A program made the position numbers and the translations under genes. A DNA stretch of 64,000 nt. Origin: Holothuria scabra. Lineage: Eukaryota; Echinodermata; Holothuroidea; Aspidochirotida; Holothuriidae. The DNA lies in assembly GCA_037179385.1 (NCBI GenBank), contig CM074196.1:29595986-29659985 (forward strand). The letters are read 5' to 3'. Shown one piece after another: positions 1-10,891 of the stretch. Within the stretch, counting starts at the first letter, position 1. Each line of letters starts with the position of its first letter. Under the pieces are notes generated by a model. The model had not been told where the DNA came from, ran no database searches, and worked only from the letters and a program-made list of their open reading frames with translations.

Positions 1-204
1 TGCACTATATATACACGTGCGTGCATTGCCAATGTATTGTGTCCGTGAATGCATCACACATCACGCATCACACTTACAGAACACCCCGGCGTACGATCAC
101 GAAAACCTCGGCGCACCTCCGGCGAAGGCTTTACAAGGAATGCACCATGGCCCACGTGCAGCATGCAGCGACACTGAGTGCAAATACATAGACATTCTTA
201 GTTG

Positions 205-391
205 AAATTATCTCACAATGTCGACTTCCTAAATTAAGATTTTGACATGGTAACATAAATGATCTCAACAAGTCGACTTTCTAAGCAAAGGATGTTGACA
301 TATATAGTAAGATAAATTATCTAACCATGTCGACTTCTTAAGGAAAAGATGACAACTTGGTCTGATAAATTATCTCACCATCATGACATGC
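205..391. repeat. Minisatellite, ~55-bp unit, 3.5 copies
   Basis: Units begin AAATTATCTCACAATGTCGACTT / AAATGATCTCAACAAGTCGAC / AAATTATCTAACCATGTCGAC / AAATTATCTCACCAT. The unit length is about 53-57 bp. No gene is visible between this and 1140. Confidence 0.6.
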
Positions 392-1139
392 AGACTGACA
401 CTTTAGGAGCTCCGTAGTCAGCTGCTTCTGGCGTACTACACAACTTTTCGCCTGTCAAAAGGGACGGGGCTTTTGACTTGAGTGAAAGCGCTCTTTAACT
501 TCTGCCTGTTATTAGATTACTAATACTAAAATGAAGCTACCCAGCCAGCCTGTCAGGGAAAATAACTGCCATTTGAAAATTATTTTGTTTAACTATATTA
601 AGCTGCTGAGCATTCACGGGCATAAAAAGGAAATACTGCGTTCAAATGTAACCAGTTAGCAACGTGACATAGAAACTACATCTTGCCATAAGTAAACCAT
701 TCAGTCTCTCTCACAAATACCAAAAGGAGCTTCAACTGCTCCAGACAAATTGGCCAATAAAAAAAGGGGATTGGTTGACTTATTACTCCCCTCCCGCACT
801 AATTGTGCTATCCTTATATATAAAAAGGAACAAAATAAAAAAAAAATAATGAAAAATCAATTTTGTGAATGACATGAGGTTAAATTACCTACCTCAAAAA
901 GGAGGGGGGATTTGAGAGCAAAACAATACAGACTTTACAAAACTGTTTCCTCTCCTTTGTTTAGGATATTTTACGGTATACTCACATAATTGATATTAAA
1001 TGTAAGTTATAATTCAAAGGGTTTCAAAGAATGGCATAGTGTAGAGGAACATTTGTCAACATGAACAGTACAATAAGAAAAAAAATAAATAAAACCACTT
1101 GCTTAACTACCTAGTTAAAAGTTTAGTGAGTCCAACCGG

Positions 1140-1990
1140 CATGGACGTCGATTATGGGGGAGGACAGGAGGACATCCCCCACTTCTCACGTGAGGGACCA
1201 TCAACGTTAAAGTACCCCCCCCCCCCACATAATTAATAATTACACATTATCAATTACTACACATTTGTGCTTTGCAAATCCCCAAAATTTTCGCGCACTC
1301 CACGTGCTTGCAGTTTCATTGATGTTCCTATTTTTTTGTTCGAGTGCATATGGGCAACAGGTGTGGGTTATGAAGGAGCACAGCATTCAGGAATTTGAAG
1401 AAGTATGTTTAAGTGAAAGTGAAATTGTAGTCTCGGTGAATGACCAGCCTGGCAGGCTTAACACATTTTAGGGAAAACGCCTCGGTGCACAGTCTGCATG
1501 CAACTTTTTCAGAAAAATAAATGATTTCAAATGCAAAATTTCGACACGAGTACATCACACGTTCGTATAGCGATTCGACCATTTCGTATTTAGTGTATGA
1601 AGAGGTGTCGTTCTTAACTTCGAAAGGACATATTCTAATATTTTTTGTACCAACAATCTTACACCTGTAGGCATATGCAACGGTGTCTCAGTAGCACCAG
1701 TGGGTACCACCCTCCTCGATCTGTATTTTCCCTGCAGTAGATTGAAGTGTGCTTTGATCAGTTCATGGCTTTTGCCTTCTTTCATCAAAAATGGTTCCTT
1801 AACTATTAGAACGTTTGTACAAATCCTTCGCAAACTATCGCAATTTTCGTTGTGATTCCATTTACTTGTAGAGTATACCCGGTATTTAAATTCTTCTTTA
1901 AAATCCTCGACTTGAAATTGGGGAAGGTCCTGAGATCCCCTGTTGCTCTATCAGGTTCGGTTTAACTGCTTCCAGGAGATTTCTCCCGAT
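1140..1990. repeat. Second copy of the CATGGGCGT-type element, one end worn
   Basis: Starts CATGGACGTCGATTATGGGG and contains CGGTGCACAGTCTGCATGCA and GAAAAATAAATGATTTC, matching 14390-14450. The open frames here are scraps of the repeat. The right end is not distinct. Confidence 0.5.
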
Positions 1991-4101
1991 TCACCGTCCC
2001 CGACTACTTTCAGAGGAGGGGTCATGACTCTCTCGCCCTCATTACGCATCTACTGTTCTGGGATTGTTTCAATTGCCAGATTAAATGGACAGACGGAGGG
2101 TACGGTACGGAGGTACGGTTTGTGCAGTGCCTAATTAAAGTTTTACCCGAATAATGGCAGCGGTACATTTCATCTAGTAATTTTCAGATTCTTTTTTGTT
2201 TTCATACCATTCGCTAACTTTTATTGAAGTGAACATTTTTTGCAAAGAAAGTTCAAGACGACTTCTTAGAGCCTACTTACAAGGCTGGAAAATACTTTTT
2301 CCGGCTGTCTGGGGATTCTCGGTTTTTCCAAATTTCCTGTATGTTTCACGATTTTCAAGAGTTCATCTTTGCATAGGAGAGACTACTGAATATTGATTTT
2401 TTTTTCAAACGGGAGGGGAGGTGTGCATATTTTTTAAACGGGAGGAGAGGGCGCATTTTTTTTTTTTTTTTTGAAACGGGAGGGTTTGCTCTTTCCCTAA
2501 TTTCAGACGATGATATTTTTGAATAAAATAAACAAAATACGACAAAAACAAGGAACTTAATTTATAAAAGTATTTTTCTTGCTCAATAATGATCATAATA
2601 ATAAAAAACCAGGTAAATCTGAGTAAAATATAACAGCACCAGCTGATATCATAAAAGAAGCATGCTATTTAATATTGCAGTTCACTCGTACCGTACTACA
2701 AGCCTCTTCCAATAAAATTCCATCAATTTAAAAGCGTCCACATCCGCCTCTTAAAGGCGAATTCAATAATTCGTTGCAGCATGGAACTATGGGAAATACG
2801 TGCCATATGCCAACCGTAGTAGAGTGCTGCCGCGTTCCTTTCTTTAGAGGTAGTATTAAATATGAAATCAGTGAGCCGAAATCTCAGAGTGGCTAGCTAT
2901 AATTGCCCGAAAATGGTGAATGTCTGTCTAAGAACACTGAGGTGTCTTAACCCTACTATACGCAGGTTAAAATACGTTTTGCACCATAGACGGACAGAGG
3001 CAGCTCACATGTAGTCCACGGCGCAAAACTACACAAACTACACAGATAGTGCTGTCACTACAGGGATTTCTACCTATCTTGGGATGGACAACAATAATAA
3101 CCTAAAATTTTGAAAGACGTATTTCAAGATCGGGATTGTTTTGTTTATCCCGAAAATTTGGAACATAAGTGCCGGTGACGACGAATTATCGAACTCGCCT
3201 GTTGAATAACTCTTTACCTTGTTAAACTTGAAATACATTTGGTATACATGTGCATCATCAATAAATTTGTCACGTTTCCTTGCTGAATAGTTGACTTTCT
3301 AATGACGTAAGCGATGCCACACAACAACAAGTCAAAGATGTTCGGTATGTCCTTACTCAATTTGTATCAGTAAGTACAGTTCTCGATACCAAAAAGCGTA
3401 GCAAGTCTCCTCACGGTCCCTATACCCGAACAAATATGGTAATAATCCGCACCTTAAGTAAGCTGAAGATGGGTCTCAACCCGAGTGCATCAAGGAAATA
3501 CTTTCGGGAAGATTTAAAAGTGTAAAACGTTAAACTGCAGAAAACACCATAAATGCATACTTTCTTTTCACTGCAACTTACATTAGTATGTCATCTCCAT
3601 TTTGAATGAAAGAGTAACAAGTTCCCAAATGATTACGAAACTTGGTTATTGATGAGCATTGGTCGCAAAATTCAAATGTTTAACAGACACGAAGCAGGCT
3701 TTCACAAGATAATGCATCTATACATAAGAAAAGGGGAAGCTTAAACTGGCAACTGACCACGCAGGTTCGATGAAATGGCGGAGAATGTGGTAAACGTGAG
3801 AAAAATGTAAAACTAATAAATGTAAATAATCTTTTCATTTATTCCGACAAGACTATTCCTGGTGCCTGACCTGCACTTCTCATGGCCAAGAAAGGCTCTC
3901 CTGGCCCCCACCCTGAGCCCATGGGTCCTTTTGTCTCCAGCGATGTGTTTGTGTCAGTTATTTGGTTTGTGAGGTCACCCTCCTCACCAAAGCTGAATCC
4001 TGGCAGTAGCATTACACATTATGAGGAAAGCTTTGAAGAAAACCTTTTTGTTGTGGCGCACTTCAAAAACACTGCTATATTATAGATGATGCAAAGGTTT
4101 T

Positions 4102-4425
4102 TCAGCCTTTTGGCAAAAATTCTGTGCAGTGTCTGTTCTTTTCACCCAGTCTAGAATAGAGCCATACATGACAGATCAATGATATTAATGAATTGAGGGC
4201 CGTGAGGTTGGTCAGTGAAGTGCTGTCCTTCAGTGGACGTATAGCTTTTAGGAAGAAAGTTTCATAGTTTGGTTTCGCCGAAAGGCTCTTTCTAGAGAGT
4301 AGAGAAGACTTTAGAAAAAAAAGGAAAAGATGCATTATAGACCGTAAGTGTCCCAATTTTGAACCTACAAAGATAATAGTGGAACATGTTGCTTTCAATC
4401 CGAAAGGTTCATAAACACACATTCA
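4102..4425. repeat. Dispersed repeat with inverted copy at 24380-24540
   Basis: CCGTGAGGTTGGTCAGTGAA and CAGTGGACGTATAGCTTTTA correspond in reverse to ATACGTCCACTGAAGG and GACCAACCTCACGG near 24450-24485. CATCCAGTGTAGAATGGAGC at 17908 is a third scrap. The open frame here is repeat-derived. Confidence 0.5.
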
Positions 4426-4746
4426 AAGAAGCTGTCTGAATAATATACACAACATACTTGTTCTTAACCTCTTCTGCAAAGCCTGTAAAAAACGAGACCT
4501 ATAAAAAATTATACGTTAAAGTCTGGAGACAACTGAAAAACTACACCAAATAGGTGGAAAACAATAAAATGATTGAAAATAAAAACAGTCCCTATTCTTA
4601 TCCATCTCAATAAAATTACACCAACAAAATAAATATTTGCTAGCCATGCAAGTATGGGATGTGAGTGAAGAAACTTTAAATCCTCTAGTGTCCTACCCTT
4701 TTTTAAGTAATAATAATGACCATTTAGTAAAGCGCCGGTATCCGCC

Positions 4747-5075
4747 AAGAAGACGCTCATGGCGCTGTCACAGTCCAACCAGAACATTTATAAGAACAGG
4801 CGAGTCTTAAGTTTTTCTTTAAAAATATTCAAAGAGGTTGCAGAACGAATAGAAAAAGGAAGATTGTTCCAGAGTTTGGGTGCGACAAAAACAAAAGACC
4901 TACTTCCCCACTTATTTTTAGCTACGTGCTCCTTAAGAAGACTTTTGGATGAACTCCTAAGACCTTGATGACCGGGAGAATATGAAGTCAATAGTTCATG
5001 CAAATACACAGGTTCCGAAAAGCTGAAAGTTTTATATACATAAAGTAATAATTTGAAGCGAATTCAAATTTACCC
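4747..5075 (-). pseudogene. LINE (L2/CR1-type) 3' coding tail
   Basis: The minus strand encodes VYLHELLTSYSPGHQGLRSS, then GSRSFVFVAPKLWNNLPFSI and SLNIFKEKLKTRLF, ending in a stop at about 4788. This is the standard C-terminal end of L2/CR1-like reverse transcriptase ORFs. The remainder of the element is missing upstream; the 3' flank at 4660-4750 shows no tandem tail repeat. Confidence 0.8.
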
Positions 5076-5372
5076 TCCCCGGATATTTTCTCAGTGTAAT
5101 AGCCGGGGAGGGGGCATTGGACCATAACCGGTAACTAGTGCCAATATTTTAGTACCTTCAACACGTAAAATATTTCAACAGAAATTTTAGTAACACATGT
5201 GACACCAGATTGCATGTTACAATATATTTCAAATTTTCAAAACAGCATATTGCATAGCTCACGTAACGGAAATCCTAACCTCACAACTGTTTGTTCGACC
5301 ATCAAGTTGATAATACACGGTGGACCAGAGGATATATTTTTCCATCGGCAACGGCAGTCTTCTTGATTAGTT

Positions 5373-5603
5373 AGTTAGAAAGAGTTTTACGGCCCAGTTT
5401 CCAACCTATTGGTTCAAGTCGAGCCGGCAACGGCCTTTTTTCCAGTTGTGGCTCACTGGCTTGTTTTCCCTATCCCATTACTTATGCGGAGCATCACGCA
5501 CAACGGCAGTAGGTTTCATTTTTAGAGTCTTTGGTATGACTCGACCTGAGAATAGAACCCGGCCCGAGAGGCGTATGCTCTTACCGTTAGACCAAACACG
5601 CGG
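5373..5603 (-). mobile_element. tRNA-derived SINE, full length
   Basis: On the minus strand the head reads CCGCGTGTTTGGTCTAACGG, with A box TGGTCTAACGG (5584-5594) and B box GGGTTCTATTCTC (5548-5560). The SINE body follows (ATACCAAAGAC, GCATAAGTAATGGGATAGGG, GTAAAACTC at the 3' end). Five more copies in the window share the body. Confidence 0.75.
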
Positions 5604-7598
5604 TCGGCAGTCTTCTTGAGAAAACGGTAACAATAGCACACCCATACTGCAAACAGCTGGGAAGTCGCAACCAGATAATTAATTACGAAAAAAATCTCTG
5701 ACACTTTCCTACATTCAGCGTTACTACTTAAGTTGATGTGGTTAATTAATGACTTTAAAACAGACTGTCATTGCAAGTATGTCAAACCAATTCGAATGGA
5801 TAATCCATCCAGAAATCTAAATTAAATTTATTTTCTAATTTTTGCTTTAAAATTGGAAATTTCAGATGCATTACTCCTTAACTTTGAAAGACGAAGTCCA
5901 CAAACAGGACAAAACAGCCTCTAACCAAGGAAAATGTACAGATCGGTATAATTCAAACTGCTTCCCTTTCAGTCTATTTTGTAAAGAATTACAGCATAAA
6001 CGGTAATAGTTTCACTTAACATGTTGAATATCCCTGCCTATAAAAATTCTGTCCACACTTTCTGCTTCAGTGAACAAAGGTCAACAGAAACCAGATAAGA
6101 AGTTGCCCTACTGCTTGCCTTTCACACCTTGCAAACAGTGGCACATCTGGTCTGTATTATTCCACCTTTGTTTACATCTTCTGCTAGCTGTCTCTTATCA
6201 AGCTTGTGGTTTCTTTGCGTGTGCTTGAATGAGTTAAGCAGGAAGTCGGGTAAAATTTGATTACCCCACCAAACCTTGCTTTTGGTGGGGACTCGGGTGA
6301 AATATCTAATAGGGTAAGAAATTCCTCATGAAAGTTTTCAAACTATGGAGTGTTTTCACGTGACGTCATTATTCGTTACCTACACCAACTGCCGGGCATA
6401 AAAAAGTCAACAGGCACCACGTCGGTCATTAGCTGCTTCCCAGCTTACTATACTTACTACACGAAAGTTTTCGCCCGGCAGTCATGAAAGGGGCTGGGCT
6501 TTTGACGTCATGGGAAAACATTCTGTGGAGCGCTTTCATACGTCACAATTGGCAAGCACGCCTACTACCGGGCATAGATCAACAGTGTTTTAGTCCAACG
6601 ATCGCAAATGGGTCGTTAGCTGTCTCTCAGCTGGCTCCACTAAATGCGTACTCACACTAGATATAAGCGAGCTTCAGATTTTACGACGCGGACGTCAGCT
6701 GCAACGTAATGACGTCACAACCTGCGTTTCCCCTGTCATTTAACAACTGAGTGTAGCGTTATTTCGCGTCGCGTTCGAAATGGCATAGATACAAATGACG
6801 TCATTTCGTTGTAGATGGGGTCCGCGTCGTGAAATCTAAAGCTCACTCTTGTCCGTCAAAAGAGGCGGAGTGTGAGACGTAGGTGAAAGCAGACTCTGTA
6901 CCAGGTTTAAACCAGTGCACCAGGTTCCTCCAAAAAGATGGAAACGACTTTTGGTTTCATTGACATGCATATATATTATTGGAAGACATTTCTCAAGCAT
7001 GTGGAAGATATTTGTGCAGCCTGAAACTTTCCCTAATTGGTAAAAAGTGATAAAGTACATTTGACCTGAAAGTTAAGGCCATTTAACTTATAGAGGTCTC
7101 TCAGGTTTCCGTTTTAAAATCCTAGGTACCGTTCTCTACTATATGCTTTCGTATTCCGATCTCGACCCTGTACCAGGTTTTGATCCTCCACCAACCGTTG
7201 AATTGGATGAAACGGACTTTCCACATGTCATAACAAATGCAACACCATCCTGTGAAGAGTTTGGTAAAATTTAAATTGATAAAAATAAAGATATGGTACG
7301 GTGACCGAGAGGGAATATATATCCTATAACATTGTCAAAGTTTAACTTATTTGGTTTGTATTGCTCATTTTCTTGAAATTTTAAAATATCATCTCGAAAT
7401 TTACAGACAGTATCTCAGCGCACTGATTCATTAACTCACAGTCAAAGATACCAAGCCAGAATTCTGATTAACGATCTCAAAATTTTGACCTATGATCTCC
7501 GCTCGAAAATTCCGAGATATCATGTCAGAATTCTGAGAAATAATACTGAGTCAGAATCCCGAGATAATGTGCACATACAAATGACCGAGTCGACTTAA

Positions 7599-7894
7599 AG
7601 GGCCAATCCTCTCACCCTAAACTGCACTTCTTGCAGGGGGGACAGAAACTCCCCATTGGCCCAGCTTTTTGATTGACTTTTAATTCAAACAATGCAGACT
7701 ACCAAAGCTTATACTACATAGCATGAACTGTACTGAGAGTGTTTTGATTATACACATAGAGCTTTTCTATAGTGACCCTGAAGCAATAAGCGGAGATTGT
7801 GGCGGGATAAGGATGAAATTCAGACAATTGTGGGAGGGGCTTAAGTAAGAAGGTTAGGAGAATTGGTACTGTTTGGGGTGAGAGAACTGGGCCT
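7599..7894. mobile_element. MITE family A copy (TTAA target)
   Basis: Left AGGGCCAATCCTCTCACCCT, right GGTGAGAGAACTGGGCCT, flanked by TTAA on both sides (7595-7598, 7895-7898). TTAA duplication suggests a piggyBac- or Kolobok-type driver (inference). Internal landmarks: TTTTTGATTGAC and GGAGGGGCTTAAGTAAGAAG. Confidence 0.75.
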
Positions 7895-8157
7895 TTAACC
7901 AATTCGTTTAGAAACTAAGCTCAACAAAATCTCTGTAAAATTTGAGTCAACATCTCATCCAACCGACCGACCGACCGACTATATAGCAGTTTTGAAAAAA
8001 ATGAATCCATTATTTGTGTAAGTCTCTCCCCTTGGTCAAAGGAATTTGGTTATTTGTTTTGCGTCTCAACTTCTAATCTTCTGGTGTAATCTAGTAGTCC
8101 TCGGGGCGGACGAAGTCTTTTCGTTGAGGTCATCGCTACGAAAAACAACTGAGGAGA

Positions 8158-8400
8158 GTGAGCCTAAGGGGTTGCAACCACAGAGGCGCTACGCAGGCTA
8201 GTAATCTAGTAGCTCCCACGACTGTTTCCCTCCATTGTGGGTCACTGTACTGCTTTCGCTATACTCCGTTGCTCATGCAGAGCATCACAAACAATGGCGT
8301 TAAGTTCAATTTCAAGGTCTTTGATATGACTTGGTGTGGGAATTGAACCTGGACCTCCTCGGTGAAAGACGGATGTCCTATCACTGGACCATACCCCCTA
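8158..8400 (-). mobile_element. tRNA-derived SINE copy
   Basis: Minus-strand head TATGGTCCAGTGATAGGACA and GGTCCAGGTTCAATTCCCAC, a tRNA-like A box and B box about 40 bp apart, followed by the family body (ATATCAAAGACCTTGAAATT). The head resembles tRNA-Glu, but it is a SINE because the body follows and no tRNA 3' end exists. Confidence 0.7.
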
Positions 8401-8534
8401 TACTACTCACAGAACGTTCATTATCGCTTGAAGTAAGACTTTATAAAGGACAAGAGAAGTGACCTAAAATTATTTTGAACAAACACCCAAATCTCTCAAT
8501 TTTCTTTTTAAATTTTTTAACGGGCAAGAGCCGT

Positions 8535-8790
8535 GACCCCAACTTGAAGAAGTGTGTTAGACTGTCCAGTTTCATGATTGGCTGTTAAGAGTCATATGAC
8601 GAAATTTTCCCTCCTCAAATGTAAAATTTACAAGAAGTAACTGCTTGGTTTACCTTGAAATATACAATATTGAAGTAATAAAATATGACAGAAGATACCT
8701 TAAAGAGAAATAACAAGAAAATTGTGATATTTAGCTGTTGCTTCAAAATAAGTTTGGAAGGCAGCTCGTGACCTTTAAAGTATCTCTCAT
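8535..8790. repeat. Dispersed repeat (ATGATTGGCTGTTAAGAGTC)
   Basis: AACTTGAAGAAGTGTGTTAG / ATGATTGGCTGTTAAGAGTC to TAGCTGTTGCTTCAAAATAA. Related copies: 20915-21180 (TAACTGTTGCTTCATATTAA) and a short part at 44390-44475 (ATGATTGGCTGTTCAGAGTC). No inverted ends identified. Confidence 0.5.
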
Positions 8791-9377
8791 AATATTTAAG
8801 GACTTGAGTATTGCATATTCAAGGCAAACCAGGCAGCTTTTTTTAGTAAACTTTACATGTGAATAGAAAAGTATTGTCACATGACTCTCAAGAGACAGGA
8901 AGCAGGACAGAGTAATACTTCAAGTTGGATGAATACATCTCCCCTTTGAAGGGAAACGCAAAGGGAAATATTGAATAAATATTCTCTATTTGATACAACG
9001 AACGGGACAGTCGGGTGAAGATATCAGCTCAGACGAATTCTTTGTTTTGGAAGCAAAGTGCTTTTACTCTAAATGTTAGTGAAATTTGCCGGAATGAACC
9101 CATTTGACCTTTTTTTGCTCCATGACAGTGATTTTTTTCTTCCCACTTAGGTTGAAGGAAAAGCTGGGTAGTTTCAGCGCTCACCCCCTACTAGCCCGAA
9201 GGGTTTTTTTTTCTCGTTCAAATCATCGCTACCAAAAACTGAGGGGCGGCAGTCTAAGGTGGCTGTAGCGACAGAGGTGCCACGCAGGCTATCATCTTCC
9301 AGTGTAACAATGTCATCAGGCAATAGGGGTACCTGTCCTAAGTGGGATAAAACAATCTTGGAAATCAGGCTAGGCTA

Positions 9378-9532
9378 GATGGAGTTTTACGGTCCAGTTT
9401 CCAGCCAATTAGTTGAGCCGACCACGATCTTTTTTCAGTTGTGACTCGCTTGCTTTTTTCCTACTCTATTTCTTATGCTGAGCACCAAGCGCAATGTCAG
9501 TGGGTTCCATTTTAGAAGTCTTCGGTATGAAC
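9378..9532 (-). mobile_element. SINE body fragment
   Basis: GGAGTTTTACGGTCCAGTTT to TAGAAGTCTTCGGTATGA matches the SINE body; the tRNA head is missing. Confidence 0.6.
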
Positions 9533-10010
9533 CAGCCAGAGCTCCAAGTCTTTGAAATCAGAAATGGATCAAGTGTCTTATGCAAGTTGCTTCATGGTGC
9601 CTCCTTGCAACCCATGGAGCCGCCGTTTTGTTCACAGCATTCAAAATCAGCCGCTTCTAAGATTTATTGCATATTTTATCAGGAAAGGTCCTAAATTAAA
9701 CACCTGAAAATACAACTTGACCTGTCAGTAAATGCAAAATGAAATACATGGAACAGCATATCTTAGAACCTTCGTTATTATTACACAAACACAAAGGAAA
9801 TGAGTTGCCTAAAGGACAAAGATGCCAACTTTCTAAATTGATAAATGAATAAGTGGAGGTTATATTGGAGAAAAATTGGATTTTTTCAAGAAAAGCTGGA
9901 GTTTTTGTATAAAAACCAAATGTTTTCCAAGGCCCTCAGTTATGGAATGATATTCCCCCTTCAGCTTAGTCAGCTCGCTACCTAGAACATTTTCGTTCCT
10001 TACTAAAAAT

Positions 10011-10165
10011 GGGGCTATGCGCACTGTTTAACAAAAAAATTCCTTACTGGTAAACGATAGCCCTAATCCTAACCTAATCCCAAACCCAAACAAAGAATAC
10101 AATCGATACAATACAATGGCAACAGCCAACCAAGAAACACCTTGTTAAACAGTGCGCGTCAACCC
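10011..10165. mobile_element. MITE, same family as 35085-35240
   Basis: Left end GGGGCTATGCGCACTGTTTA and right end TTGTTAAACAGTGCGCGTC, with the shared core GAATACAATCGATACAATAC. Target duplication no longer recognisable. Confidence 0.7.
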
Positions 10166-10764
10166 ACATGTTTAGCTGTGCCTTTAAGGGTATCTGATAT
10201 AGATAGATCAACTTAGTCTTTTGTTTGTTTTTCGATTTTCTTTCTTAAGGCGCATTGGAATAATTATTTTAAATAATGCGCCATATAAATTTTAATGAGC
10301 ATGAATTTTAGCTTTAAAAATGTAACTTGTTTCTCTTTTTTTGGAGGGAGGGGGGGGGCTTTAGCCTAAGTTAAGTCAAGATGTATCGTCAAGAGACTGA
10401 AGCTAATTGGAATTTCATATGTTATCGAAAAATTGCATCACTTCCTCGACGGGGGAGTCTTCCACGGCAGGAGGGGGCCATGATCACTTGCTGGTGCCAG
10501 CTCTGTGGGTAAGCCTCAGGGCTGCAGTCGAGCCCGGACTCGGACTAGTGATTTCATAATTTGAACGTCTCGGCCAGAGAGGTTAAGTTTTTTCCTATTG
10601 AGAGAGCACGGGGACTCGAGTCCTTGAAGGTTGAAAATTGCCGGGTTCGTTACACGTACTTTGCGGACAAGACTACAACACTGATAAGCCTTTATATAAA
10701 CGACTACGTGAAGAGTGTGTCGATTTACAAAACATTGCTATCAAAGACATATTGAGACACTTAC

Positions 10765-10891
10765 CATCACTAAATATGGGAAATCCATCCAGAATGCGAG
10801 ATGAGGAATAACCTCGATACCACTCGCTCCTCTACCAACCTTATTGAATATGATACCAACAACAAGGTAAGTTACAACAGCACAAAGAAAT
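10765..10891 (-). CDS. Copy 1 membrane exon: TM helix and juxtamembrane tail
   Basis: Acceptor TTCCTCAG|ATTTC, donor GTGATG|GTAAGT, 127 nt, entered with one base of a split codon. Encodes FLCAVVTYLVVGIIF (the membrane helix), then NKVGRGASGIEVIPHLAFW and MDFPYLVM. The paralogous exon 35679-35805 has exactly the same length and phase. The basic/glycine stretch followed by E-x-x-P-x-x-x-FW-x-D-x-x-x-LV is the membrane-proximal cytosolic motif of cation-dependent M6P receptors. Confidence 0.82.

Noticed and set aside
205..391. Possible CRISPR-like array
   Set aside because: The units are contiguous degenerate tandem copies without unique spacers, and the sequence is clearly eukaryotic.
8334..8400. 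Possible tRNA-Glu gene on the minus strand
   Set aside because: A and B boxes are present, but the acceptor stem is not paired and the SINE body follows directly.
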